NCBI RefSeq assembly: GCF_013179735.1
Contig: NZ_JABMEG010000003.1
Coordinates: 62,001 to 126,000, forward strand
Origin: Permianibacter fluminis
Lineage (GTDB): Bacteria; Pseudomonadota; Gammaproteobacteria; Enterobacterales; Permianibacteraceae
Length of the DNA stretch: 64,000 bases
Direction of reading: 5' to 3'
Shown: positions 9,000 through 16,107 of the stretch, piece by piece
Numbering within the stretch: the stretch's first letter is position 1
Layout of the letters: each line of letters starts with the position of its first letter
Notes under the pieces: model-generated
What the model saw: only the letters and a program-made list of their open reading frames with translations
The model's database searches: none
What the model was told of the DNA's origin: nothing
Program-made: the position numbers and the translations under genes

Positions 9000-10043
9000 T
9001 TATGCTGCCGTTGACGCGCAATCCTTGCTCATTGCATCAATTACAGCATCAATCAATCCACGTCGATTCAGCCAGAGCAACTGCTCCCGGTTTTGCACCT
9101 GGACTTTCGTTAGATCTGCTGGCGGAAGTTCGTTGTTCAATTGTGTCAGTTTGGCTAGAACTGTCGCTGGAGCAATCTCATCTCCAGCAGGCATGAAGTG
9201 TTCATCACCAGGCACGCCAAGATTGCCACGATAATCATTGTCAATCATCAGGGCGCGACCGGCAGTAGTGTTGCGGATTAGCCATTGCCCGTAAGCGACC
9301 TGTGTCGTTTGCACTTCCTGCGATTCGATCGAAGATTTGTCTTTACGCCAAGCTTTTTGGCTAGCGTAATGATAGTAAATATAGAGTCGGTTTACTGCTT
9401 CACTAATGCCACCCTTATAGGCCCATTGCAGCAGTCGCTCACCCTCATGCATCTTTGTCAGATCAATCCCAGATGCGTGCTGGCGATCCATCCAACCTTG
9501 GTACATCAGATACGAGCCGTAAACTAATGCAGCTTCCGCATCGCCTGCATTTGCCGGAGCGGCCAGCTCCGCGATAGGTTTGTTGTGAAAACGACCCTCA
9601 ACACGAACCCGCATCGTCTTCAGATCCAGTTCATGGATATCTTCCGCTGCAGCAATGCCGATCTCGACGATGCTATCGAATACTAATTCAACATCGGTCT
9701 GGGTTATGCCTAGCGTAGGGTGACGGCTAAGAAATTCCTGAGCTGGAGCGCCGGCAAGCGTGGTTACCTTTTTTTCTGGTGAGCAGTAGGCGGGGAGAGA
9801 TTTTTCTGTGTCGATGTTGCCGGTGTTGCCGGTGTTGCCGGTGTTGCCGGTGTTGCCGGTGTCTTTGCCGAGAGGCGATGTAGCCCGTTGAGCTCCGGCC
9901 GTTGGCTCGTTGGTTATGGTGACTTTGATAAGCTTGTTTGTACTGGCCGCGGAAGCTGCGGACAACGTATTTGACTCTGTGAGTGACCAGCAGATGGCGA
10001 CAAGTAGTGCCAGCAAAAACATGGCCAACAGGAAGCGACGCAT
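9000..10043 (-). CDS. Orphan exported or anchored protein with Sel1-like repeat
   Basis: 347 residues from the ATG at 10043 (MRRFLLAMFLL); the frame opens ten codons earlier, but this start gives a clean signal/anchor segment at about residues 3-21. A polar linker follows with five Gly-Asn-Thr-type units. The central part (about 180-250) has helix-pair sequence such as AALVYGSYLMYQG and GERLLQWAYKGGISEA, which looks like Sel1/TPR repeats used for protein contacts. The body is AT-richer than dapB or dnaJ. It sits between dnaJ and dapB, genes that are neighbours in many gammaproteobacteria, so it is probably inserted. Function unknown. Confidence 0.65.
   Translation of the reverse strand: MRRFLLAMFLLALLVAICWSLTESNTLSAASAASTNKLIKVTITNEPTAGAQRATSPLGKDTGNTGNTGNTGNTGNIDTEKSLPAYCSPEKKVTTLAGAPAQEFLSRHPTLGITQTDVELVFDSIVEIGIAAAEDIHELDLKTMRVRVEGRFHNKPIAELAAPANAGDAEAALVYGSYLMYQGWMDRQHASGIDLTKMHEGERLLQWAYKGGISEAVNRLYIYYHYASQKAWRKDKSSIESQEVQTTQVAYGQWLIRNTTAGRALMIDNDYRGNLGVPGDEHFMPAGDEIAPATVLAKLTQLNNELPPADLTKVQVQNREQLLWLNRRGLIDAVIDAMSKDCASTAA
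9816..9860 (-). repeat. 9-bp coding tandem repeat (five units)
   Basis: Five perfect copies of GTTGCCGGT on the plus strand encode the Gly-Asn-Thr units in the linker of the gene at 9000-10043. Unit length is a multiple of three, so gain or loss of units keeps the frame. A candidate variable-number repeat. Confidence 0.85.
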
Positions 10044-10195
10044 AGTGGAAGGATGTTGACATGGGCATGGCATTGTAACAGGCGAAAAGCCGGAGGGGGT
10101 TGCGGCGACTGAGGTCCTTATGGATTTCTGCTGAGCGGAGCAGGCAGTTCTGAATGTTCGATTACAATGTCGGCCTCGATGCGAGGGTGTAGCGG

Positions 10196-11005
10196 ATGAA
10201 CAAGATTACTCTTCATGGGGCCAGTGGCCGGATGGGCAAGGCGCTGGTGGCGGCGGTGCGCGAGCTGCCGCAATGGAAATTGGTTGGTGCGGTGACGGCG
10301 GGAACCGATTCGCGTCTGGGTCAGGATGCGGCGGTCATCCACGGCTTTCCCTATATTGGCGTGCCATTGGCGGCGGATGTGTCGGCGGCGGTGCAAGCGG
10401 CCGAGGTGATTGTTGATTTCAGTCAGCCGGTGGCGTCGCTGCAATTGCTCAAGCATTGCCAGCTCAAGCGCAAGCCGGTGGTGATCGGCACGACCGGTTT
10501 CTCGCCGGATGCGTTGGCGGAAATCGAGGCGGCGGCCAGGCAGATCCCGGTGCTGATCTCGCCGAACATGAGCGTCGGGGTCAATCTGCTGTTCGCGCTG
10601 GCGCGCATCGCTGGCAAGGCCATGGCCGATGCCGATGCCGAGATCATCGAAGCCCATCACCGCTACAAAGTGGATGCGCCGTCCGGCACCGCGCTGCGCC
10701 TTGGTGAGGTGGTGGCGCAGGCGCGCGGTACCACGCTGGCAGCAAGCGGCGTGCTGTCGCGCGAAGGCAATACTGGCGTGCGCGAACCGGGCAGCATCGG
10801 TTTTGCCACCATTCGTGCCGGCGAGATTGTCGGCGATCACACTCTGCTGCTGGCAACCGGTACCGAGCATCTGGAGATTCGCCATCAGGCCTTTGACCGG
10901 CGCAATTTCGCCGAGGGGGCATTGCGGGCGGCTGCCTGGCTGGTCGGCAAACCGGCCGGGCTTTATGGCATGGACGATGTGCTGGGTCTGCGCGAGGTCG
11001 GGTAA
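10196..11005 (+). CDS. dapB: 4-hydroxy-tetrahydrodipicolinate reductase DapB
   Basis: 269 residues. DapB reduces the cyclic precursor to tetrahydrodipicolinate with NAD(P)H in the lysine/diaminopimelate pathway. The N-terminal Rossmann fold has GASGRMGKAL, the cofactor-lid region has VIGTTGFS, and the catalytic signature EAHHRYKVDAPSGTA contains the histidine pair and the lysine. The C-terminus YGMDDVLGL is typical. In many relatives carA follows; here the next element is a putative small RNA. Confidence 0.97.
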   Translation: MNKITLHGASGRMGKALVAAVRELPQWKLVGAVTAGTDSRLGQDAAVIHGFPYIGVPLAADVSAAVQAAEVIVDFSQPVASLQLLKHCQLKRKPVVIGTTGFSPDALAEIEAAARQIPVLISPNMSVGVNLLFALARIAGKAMADADAEIIEAHHRYKVDAPSGTALRLGEVVAQARGTTLAASGVLSREGNTGVREPGSIGFATIRAGEIVGDHTLLLATGTEHLEIRHQAFDRRNFAEGALRAAAWLVGKPAGLYGMDDVLGLREVG

Positions 11006-11027
11006 ACGCTGCGATTGCCCGGCCCGA

Positions 11028-11045
11028 TGTGCGATATGGCTTACA
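11028..11045 (+). promoter_or_regulatory. GacA/UvrY-type upstream activating palindrome (box 1)
   Basis: TGTGCGATATGGCTTACA. The outer TGTG/TTACA parts agree with the response-regulator site known upstream of csrB and rsm RNA genes (consensus near TGTNAGAGATCTCTTACA). It lies about 205 bases before the predicted start of the small RNA at 11242. Box 2 at 12782 matches it at 14 of 18 positions, and both boxes are followed by similar sequence (AAGGCTGTAGGC here, AAAGCTGTAAGC there). Confidence 0.7.
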
Positions 11046-11121
11046 AGGCTGTAGGCCACAGCCGCTGTTGCTGTCCGCCGGCCGCCGGGGCAGCTACCCG
11101 AGCAGGGCGGTGTTTCTCCAT

Positions 11122-11134
11122 TAACCGATTGAAA
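11122..11134 (-). promoter_or_regulatory. IHF-like site between box 1 and small RNA 1
   Basis: TAACCGATTGAAA fits the reverse-strand IHF consensus YAANNNNTTGATW with one mismatch. IHF is known to assist some csrB/rsmZ promoters. Alone it would be weak; its position in the same arrangement as at 12854 raises its value. Confidence 0.4.
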
Positions 11135-11241
11135 GGTATAGAAAATGTGGTAAGTGCCGTTGGTCGGAAATGGGCGGTAATCGCACGAAGATGACAACTC
11201 TGTCACCCGGAACCCGGTAGCAACTCCCCTATACTGCCCCC

Positions 11242-11373
11242 ACGCCGCAAGGATGTAGCGTCAGGAACGAGGCTAAGGACAAGCCAATCAGGGATGGTGC
11301 AGGGAGCATCAACGTTTCAAGGGACGAGACAAAACGAAGTAAAAAAAGGGCCGGAAAAACTCCGGCCCTTTTT
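11242..11373 (+). ncRNA. Putative CsrA/RsmA-sequestering small RNA 1 (RsmY/RsmZ type)
   Basis: Start inferred from a TATACT -10 at 11230-11235; the end is the terminator at 11343-11373, giving about 132 nt. It has six GGA motifs outside the terminator (11251, 11264, 11277, 11292, 11303, 11322). Several sit in hairpin loops: GGCT/AGCC around AAGGACA (11271-11285), TGC/GCA around AGGGA (11298-11308), and GTTTC/GAGAC around AAGGGAC (11314-11330). Unpaired GGA in loops is the CsrA binding signature. In known systems such RNAs soak up CsrA and relieve translational repression when GacA (UvrY) is active. No credible protein is encoded. Call rests on architecture, not on a database match. Confidence 0.75.
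11343..11373 (+). terminator. Terminator of small RNA 1
   Basis: AAAAAGGGCCGGA, loop AAAAC, TCCGGCCCTTTTT. A strong GC stem with a T-run, symmetrical enough to act in both directions. Confidence 0.9.
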
Positions 11374-11388
11374 CGTTGTGGCCATCCA

Positions 11389-11525
11389 TGGCCACAATCC
11401 CTTCGGGACGGCTCCGCCGCGCAAAACGGCTGTCCTGCCGTTTTGTCGTTTCAGTCTTTCATGGCGGAAACCCCTTCGGAGTAGCTTCGCTGTGCAAATC
11501 TGCAGTCCTGCAGATTTGTCATTTC
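11389..11525. repeat. Tandem pair of 64-bp structured repeats
   Basis: Unit 1 is 11389-11452 and unit 2 is 11462-11525, separated by 9 bases. Each has two hairpins. First: CGGC/GCCG around TCC in unit 1, TAGC/GCTG around TTC in unit 2. Second: CAAAACGGC/GCCGTTTTG around TGTCCT in unit 1, CAAATCTGCA/TGCAGATTTG around GTCC in unit 2. The stem sequences differ while pairing is kept (several compensatory changes), and loops are conserved. The pair lies between the small RNA 1 terminator and the convergent gene at 11547. The rest of the 11006-11546 gap holds the small RNA and its upstream sites. Confidence 0.75.
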
Positions 11526-11546
11526 CTCAATTACTCGATTGATCTG

Positions 11547-12644
11547 TTAACCACCAGCGGGGGATTTTCCTTTCTGTGTCGTTTTCCAGATCCGCTCTGA
11601 GATGCCGGCGACCGCATCGGTCAGCACCGGCAGCGTGTAGAGCTTGGCTTGCGCTTCCGGGCTCGGGAACAACACCGGGTCGGTGCGCACTGCTTCATCG
11701 ATCAAGGGCAGTGAGGCGGTGACTGCATTCGGGTAGCTGACGGCGTTGGAGATGCGCGCCATGACGGCGGGCTGCAGCAGGAAATTGATGAAGGCATGCG
11801 CCGATTGCGGATGCGGCGCGTCAATCGGGATGGCGAGCAGATCGACCCAGAGATCGGCGCCTTCTTTCGGCAGTACCAGGGTCAGGTCGGTGATGCCGTT
11901 GGCAGCGGCCTGATCGCGGGCCTGGGCCAAATCGCCGGAATAAGTGTAGGCCGCGCACAGCTTGCCGCTGGCCAAATCGTCGATGATATTCTCGCCGCCG
12001 AAATAGCGGACATGCGGCACCAGCTGTTTCAGGTGCTTTTCGACCCGCATGTAGTCGGAAGGATTCAGGCTGTTCGGAATGCTGCCGATGTGGCGCAGCA
12101 GCTCCGGCATGACCTCGATACCGGAATCCAGAAAGGCCACGCCGCAGTCCGACAGCTTGGCCAGATTGCCGGGGTTCAGCAGCAGTTGCCAGCTGTCGGT
12201 CGCCGCGTTGGCACCGAGCCGCTTGGCGATGGCCTCGGCCCGGTAGGCGAAAATGGTGGTGCCCCATAAATAGGGCACACCGTATTCGTTGCTCGGATCA
12301 GAGCGCTCCAGTTTGCGCATCAGCGCCGCATCAAGCCCGGCCAGATTGCTCAGTTGGGTTTTATCCAGCGGCTGAAACAGCTTGTGCCGGCGGCCGTAGG
12401 CAAGAAAGTTGGCGCTCGGCACAACCACGTCGTACCCGCTTTTGCCCTGGCCAATTTTTCCTTCCAGATCTTCGGCGCTTTCAAAGGTTTCGTACTCGAC
12501 CCGAATGCCGGTGGCATCGGTAAAGTCCTTCAACACGGACTCATCGATATAGTCGGTCCAGTTGTAGACGCGGACCGTTGCCGGCTCCTTGGCAAATACC
12601 GGCAGCGCGGCCGCCAGCAACAACCACCAACACGAGGGGCGCAT
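11547..12644 (-). CDS. Periplasmic polyamine-type substrate-binding protein (PotF/SpuD-like)
   Basis: 365 residues from ATG 12644, which has GGAG seven bases upstream; the open frame extends five codons further to a TTG. A signal peptide (about 1-18, cleaved near VFA) is followed by the family opening VRVYNWTDYIDESVL, the YDVVVPSANFLA block and the YLWGTT segment. This is the spermidine/putrescine-binding fold of ABC importers, which delivers polyamine to a PotGHI-type permease. No permease or ATPase gene is adjacent, so it is an orphan binding protein that may serve a transporter elsewhere or act as a sensor. It lies between two putative Csr sponge RNAs and shares the upstream region with box 2. 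Confidence 0.88.
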   Translation of the reverse strand: MRPSCWWLLLAAALPVFAKEPATVRVYNWTDYIDESVLKDFTDATGIRVEYETFESAEDLEGKIGQGKSGYDVVVPSANFLAYGRRHKLFQPLDKTQLSNLAGLDAALMRKLERSDPSNEYGVPYLWGTTIFAYRAEAIAKRLGANAATDSWQLLLNPGNLAKLSDCGVAFLDSGIEVMPELLRHIGSIPNSLNPSDYMRVEKHLKQLVPHVRYFGGENIIDDLASGKLCAAYTYSGDLAQARDQAAANGITDLTLVLPKEGADLWVDLLAIPIDAPHPQSAHAFINFLLQPAVMARISNAVSYPNAVTASLPLIDEAVRTDPVLFPSPEAQAKLYTLPVLTDAVAGISERIWKTTQKGKSPAGG

Positions 12645-12781
12645 GGGATGACTCCACAAAAATCAGGCTTCAAATGTTTAATATGATCTTCGACTGTTTA
12701 ATTTATTAGTCGCTGGCATGACCTTAACCCGCGCTTCGACCAACAGCAATGGCGGCCACATCAGCCAAACCCCCGTCAGCG

Positions 12782-12799
12782 TGTGAGATATCTCTTACA
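12782..12799 (+). promoter_or_regulatory. GacA/UvrY-type upstream activating palindrome (box 2)
   Basis: TGTGAGATATCTCTTACA is nearly identical to the site known for UvrY/SirA and GacA at csrB/rsm genes (TGTGAGAGATCTCTTACA in my memory: one mismatch). It is immediately followed by a second smaller palindrome sharing CTTACA (CTTACAAAGCTGTAAG). It lies about 170 bases before the predicted start of small RNA 2, the distance usual for GacA sites, and about 140 bases before the divergent gene at 12644. Confidence 0.82.
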
Positions 12800-12853
12800 A
12801 AGCTGTAAGCGATACCGTTGTCTTGCTTGTGGTTCAAGGCATCATTAGCTCGC

Positions 12854-12866
12854 TAACTCATTGATT
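12854..12866 (-). promoter_or_regulatory. IHF-like site between box 2 and small RNA 2
   Basis: TAACTCATTGATT is a full match to YAANNNNTTGATW, the reverse-strand IHF consensus. It lies in an AT-rich pocket between the GacA-type box and the promoter, a plausible bend to bring the distant activator to RNA polymerase. Confidence 0.55.
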
Positions 12867-12959
12867 TTATTGCGCCAGAACCGTGCCGTGGCGGTCGCCT
12901 TTGAGTTGTAAGCCATGGGAGGCATCCACCAGCCGGGCCGGGAGACCATAGAATGGCGC

Positions 12960-13153
12960 CCGTGCAGGACGCACACGAAGGACACCGTCAGGACGACGGC
13001 AGGGGTCTTGGTCAACCAAGACAGCGCCAAGATGGCGACAAGGAAGAGCACCAGGATGGTGGCAGGACCGGCGCAGGATGCGCCTGCTTTAGATAGCAAA
13101 GTCTCATAGGGAAAGGGTGAAGCAAAAAAGAGCGCTTAGGCGCTCTTTTTTGC
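12960..13153 (+). ncRNA. Putative CsrA/RsmA-sequestering small RNA 2 (CsrB/RsmZ type)
   Basis: Start inferred from TAGAAT (12949-12954); end at the terminator 13122-13153, so about 194 nt. Eight GGA motifs lie at 12967, 12980, 12991, 13042, 13054, 13065, 13076 and 13110. Four are presented as AGGA in five-base loops of perfect hairpins: GTGC/GCAC (12962-12974), CCGTC/GACGG (12985-12999), CACC/GGTG (13049-13061) and GGCGC/GCGCC (13070-13084). Another hairpin, GTCTTGG/CCAAGAC, lacks GGA. This is the textbook layout of a CsrA sponge RNA. With box 2 and an IHF-like site upstream, it should be activated by a GacA/UvrY regulator. Short open frames here are incidental. Confidence 0.85.
13122..13153. 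terminator. Bidirectional terminator between small RNA 2 and panC
   Basis: GCAAAAAAGAGCGC, loop TTAG, GCGCTCTTTTTTGC: a perfect 14-bp stem with A and T runs on either side. It ends small RNA 2 on the plus strand and the panC transcript on the minus strand. The remainder of the 12645-13197 gap is the small RNA and its control region. Confidence 0.92.
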
Positions 13154-13197
13154 TTTTGGCTGTTTGTCAGCCCGACAAGCTATTGCGGACTGCGCGG

Positions 13198-14046
13198 CTA
13201 GTCGAGCACCTGAATGTTGTCGATCAGGCGGGCTTTGCCGAGATAGGCTGCTGCCAGCACCACGAAGCGTTTTTCTTCGCTGGCCGGCTCCAGCAAATCG
13301 CTATGCCGGCGGATCGAGAAATAATCCGGCCGTAAACCGCCGCTGCTGATTCGGCTGCGCGCTTGCTGCTCCAGCGCCGGATAATCGCGTGCACCACGGC
13401 GCAGCTCATCGGCACACCAGCGCAGTGTTTGATAAATCACCGGCGCCTGGGCGCGCTCCTCGGCAGTCAGATAACCGTTGCGTGATGACAGCGCCAGACC
13501 GTCGGCCGCGCGCACCGTTTCGGCACCAACGATTTCAATCGGCACAAACAGATCGTTGACCATCTGCCGGATCACCATCAGCTGCTGGTAATCCTTTTCG
13601 CCAAAAACCGCGACATCCGGCTGAACCAGATTGAACAGCTTGTTGACGATGGTGGCGACACCACGGAAATGCCCGGGCCGCGAGGCGCCACAGAGAATAT
13701 TCGAAAGCCGTGGCACTTCGACAAAGGTCTGCACATCGATGCCATGCGGGTACATGATTTTGTCATCGGGCAGAAACAGCGCATCCACCTGTTTGGCTTG
13801 CAGCACTTGCCGATCCGCGTCCAATGTTCGTGGGTACTTCGACCAGTCTTCGTTCAAGCCAAACTGCATCGGGTTGACGTAAATGCTGGCCACCACCTTG
13901 TTGCCATACGTGCGGGCCTGCTCGAACAGCGACGCGTGGCCTTCGTGCAGATTGCCCATGGTTGGAACAAAGGCAATCTTGTGGCCGTCGCGACGCCAGC
14001 CCGCGATCTGGCTACGCATGGTCGCGAGTGAATCAAAAATTTGCAT
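13198..14046 (-). CDS. panC: Pantothenate synthetase
   Basis: 282 residues. PanC joins pantoate and beta-alanine using ATP in the last step of pantothenate synthesis. The ATP site has FVPTMGNLHEGHASL (HIGH-like HEGH), followed by NPMQFG, the pantoate/ATP segment VFGEKDYQQL, and LSSRNGYL (KMSKS-like). It is the last gene of a long minus-strand run. panB is nearby but separated by a small orphan gene, and no panD is present in the window. Confidence 0.97.
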   Translation of the reverse strand: MQIFDSLATMRSQIAGWRRDGHKIAFVPTMGNLHEGHASLFEQARTYGNKVVASIYVNPMQFGLNEDWSKYPRTLDADRQVLQAKQVDALFLPDDKIMYPHGIDVQTFVEVPRLSNILCGASRPGHFRGVATIVNKLFNLVQPDVAVFGEKDYQQLMVIRQMVNDLFVPIEIVGAETVRAADGLALSSRNGYLTAEERAQAPVIYQTLRWCADELRRGARDYPALEQQARSRISSGGLRPDYFSIRRHSDLLEPASEEKRFVVLAAAYLGKARLIDNIQVLD

Positions 14047-14088
14047 GGTGACTCCGTTTAACCTGATTTCGCATGTGATGCAGGAGGG

Positions 14089-14571
14089 CTATTCGATCAC
14101 TCCGTCGAAAGTGACAACATACGCTCTGTGGTCACAATCAACTGCGGTAAACAAATTTTTTACTCTAATCGTTGCTTCGCCGCGCTTTTGGAGCAGTGAT
14201 TTTCCACGAATTTCCTGAGTCAATTCTGGGGATAGCAGTTTGGGCAGTGCGATGTCTGCATCAAATACCACCAACTCCGTCGGTGGCGCCGTTCCTACCA
14301 TGTATGGCAGCTTCTTCTGTGACTGCTCGTTCGGATAGAATTTAAGCTCTAGGTAAAGTGGTTCGCTATCGCGGATGTCCCACGCAAATTCGAACGACCC
14401 GCTCAGCTCCGTTGTTCCGTAGAAGCGAGTGATATCAGGGTTTTCACTGACAGTCTGCGAAAATGGCGAGCCAGATGGAACAATAAAGACTTCATCTTGC
14501 GAAAGTGCTGACGTGCTCAATACAACAATAGAAGGCAGCACCCACTGGAAATGCAGTTTTCGGATGTTCAT
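14089..14571 (-). CDS. Orphan secreted protein between panB and panC
   Basis: 160 residues, unrecognised. The N-terminus (about 1-24) looks like a signal peptide: basic start, hydrophobic core, and an ALS-Q cleavage region. The rest is polar with beta-like patterning and a single cysteine near the end. Base composition is clearly AT-richer than panB and panC. It lies five bases after panB and 42 before panC on the same strand, so it can be co-transcribed, but it breaks a classic two-gene pathway pair. Likely a lineage-specific insertion; function unknown. Confidence 0.6.
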   Translation of the reverse strand: MNIRKLHFQWVLPSIVVLSTSALSQDEVFIVPSGSPFSQTVSENPDITRFYGTTELSGSFEFAWDIRDSEPLYLELKFYPNEQSQKKLPYMVGTAPPTELVVFDADIALPKLLSPELTQEIRGKSLLQKRGEATIRVKNLFTAVDCDHRAYVVTFDGVIE

Positions 14572-14576
14572 GGTGC

Positions 14577-15371
14577 TCAGCTAAAGCTGTGGTCCTTAGT
14601 TGGAAATTTTCTCTCGCGCACGGCTTTACCGTATGCAGCAATCGCGGCGCCGATGCCGCCGGCTTCGCCGGTGAGGAAATCCTTGACGAACTTGGGGCGC
14701 TTCTCACCCAAGCCGAGCATGTCATGCAGCACCAGTACCTGGCCGTCGGTATCCACGCCGGCGCCGATACCGATGACCGGAATGCTCAGCGCGTCGCTGA
14801 GCTGTTTGCCGAGCGTGCTGGGCACGCATTCCACGACCAAGAGCCGGGCACCGGCTGCTTCCAGCGATTTGGCATCGGCGATGATTTTGGCGGCGCTCTC
14901 GGCATCGCGACCCTGCACCTTGTAGCCACCGAGCGCATCGACAGATTGCGGGGTCAAGCCCAGATGCGCGCAAACCGGAATGCCGCGCTCAGTCAGTGCG
15001 CGGACGTAATCGGCCAGCCAGGCGCCGCCTTCCAGCTTGACCATGTGGGCGCCGGCTTGCATCAGCGCCGCAGAATTGCTCAGGGTCTGTTCCAGCGTGC
15101 CATAACTCATGTAGGGCAGATCGCCAATGACCAGCGCGTCACGATTGCCGCGCGCCACGGCGCGGGTGTGGTGCAGCATGTCGGTCATCGTGACCGGCAC
15201 CGTGCTGTCATAACCCAGGATCACATTGCCGAGCGAGTCGCCGACCAGAATCACGTCGACGCCATTGCTGTTGCAGAGGGCGCTGAAGGTGGCGTCGTAC
15301 GCAGTGAGTACAACAATTTTCTCGCCGGCGCGCTTCATCTCGGTGAGGCGGTGGGCAGTGATTCGGCTCAT
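14577..15371 (-). CDS. panB: 3-methyl-2-oxobutanoate hydroxymethyltransferase
   Basis: 264 residues. PanB transfers a hydroxymethyl group from methylene-tetrahydrofolate to ketoisovalerate, the first step toward pantoate. The TIM-barrel signatures are all visible: LTAYDATFSAL near the start, VGDSLGNVILGYDSTVPVT (metal-binding aspartate), VKLEGG, AHLGLTPQS, VECVPSTLG and the IGIGAGVDTDGQVLVLHD block. Upstream, 36 bases away, is a deoxynucleoside kinase gene on the same strand. Confidence 0.97.
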   Translation of the reverse strand: MSRITAHRLTEMKRAGEKIVVLTAYDATFSALCNSNGVDVILVGDSLGNVILGYDSTVPVTMTDMLHHTRAVARGNRDALVIGDLPYMSYGTLEQTLSNSAALMQAGAHMVKLEGGAWLADYVRALTERGIPVCAHLGLTPQSVDALGGYKVQGRDAESAAKIIADAKSLEAAGARLLVVECVPSTLGKQLSDALSIPVIGIGAGVDTDGQVLVLHDMLGLGEKRPKFVKDFLTGEAGGIGAAIAAYGKAVRERKFPTKDHSFS

Positions 15372-15407
15372 GGTGAAATTCCGTTGCGGTGATCGAGCGT
15401 GGCGCGC

Positions 15408-16043
15408 TCAGATCCGGGAGTTGAAATAGTGGCGACCGCTGCGGCATTGGTGCACGCGCTCGACCAGTTGCTGGAAGTCGGCATCATCGCCAGCCAGATC
15501 CAGGGCGGCGGTATTGACGATCAGCAGCGGGGATTCGTCGTAGTAATAAAAGAAACGGGTGTAGGCGTCCAATATCTTTTGCAGATAGTCACGGCTCAAG
15601 GCCCGCTCGGCGGCGCGGTCGCGCTTGCGGATGCGCTCCATCAGTGCATCGACCGGGGCTTGCAGGTAAATCACCAGATCCGGTCGCGGTGCCTCGATGG
15701 TCAGCTGGCCATAGACCTGTTCGTACAGTCGCAGCTCGTCGTCATCGAGATTAAGGCGGGCAAACAGCGCGTCTTTTGCCATCAGGTAATCGCTGACGGT
15801 AACCGGTGCGAAAATATCCTGCTGCCGAATGGAATCAAGCTGGCGGGTGCGCTGGAACAGAAAGAACAGCTGCGCCGGCAGCGCCGCCTGTTTCGGATTT
15901 TGATAGAAGCGTTCCAGAAACGGATTTTCATCCGGCTGCTCGAGCAGCGTCTGGCCGCCGAGTGCTTCGGCGAGGCGCCGGGCGAGCGTGGTCTTGCCAA
16001 CCCCAATCGGTCCTTCGACGGTGACGAAACGCAGCGGATTCAT
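15408..16043 (-). CDS. Deoxynucleoside kinase family protein
   Basis: 211 residues, in the usual range for dCK/dGK-type enzymes. The P-loop is GPIGVGKTT (residues 11-19), followed by a LLEQPDENPFL segment with the family's conserved glutamate region, a DYLMAKDALFA stretch and an arginine-rich lid RIRKRDRAAE. The family phosphorylates salvaged deoxynucleosides with ATP; which base is preferred cannot be told. Genes of this type sit between folK and panB in several gammaproteobacteria, as here, though the metabolic reason is not obvious. Confidence 0.88.
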   Translation of the reverse strand: MNPLRFVTVEGPIGVGKTTLARRLAEALGGQTLLEQPDENPFLERFYQNPKQAALPAQLFFLFQRTRQLDSIRQQDIFAPVTVSDYLMAKDALFARLNLDDDELRLYEQVYGQLTIEAPRPDLVIYLQAPVDALMERIRKRDRAAERALSRDYLQKILDAYTRFFYYYDESPLLIVNTAALDLAGDDADFQQLVERVHQCRSGRHYFNSRI

Positions 16044-16107
16044 AAGGGCGCGCTTTCCTGGTCCGTAGTGTTGGCGGCGCGGTGGCCGAGTGTGGCGGTG
16101 AGGAAGT

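Noticed and set aside
9816-9860. Short direct repeats that could suggest a CRISPR array
   Set aside because: Units are 9 bp, contiguous, without spacers, and inside a reading frame.
11294-11542. Plus-strand open frame of 82 codons
   Set aside because: It starts inside small RNA 1, crosses its terminator and then reads the 64-bp repeats; not a plausible gene.
12845-13109. Overlapping open frames on both strands in the panC-potF gap
   Set aside because: They cover the putative sponge RNA and its control region; no domain, no ribosome site, and the GGA-hairpin pattern explains the sequence better.
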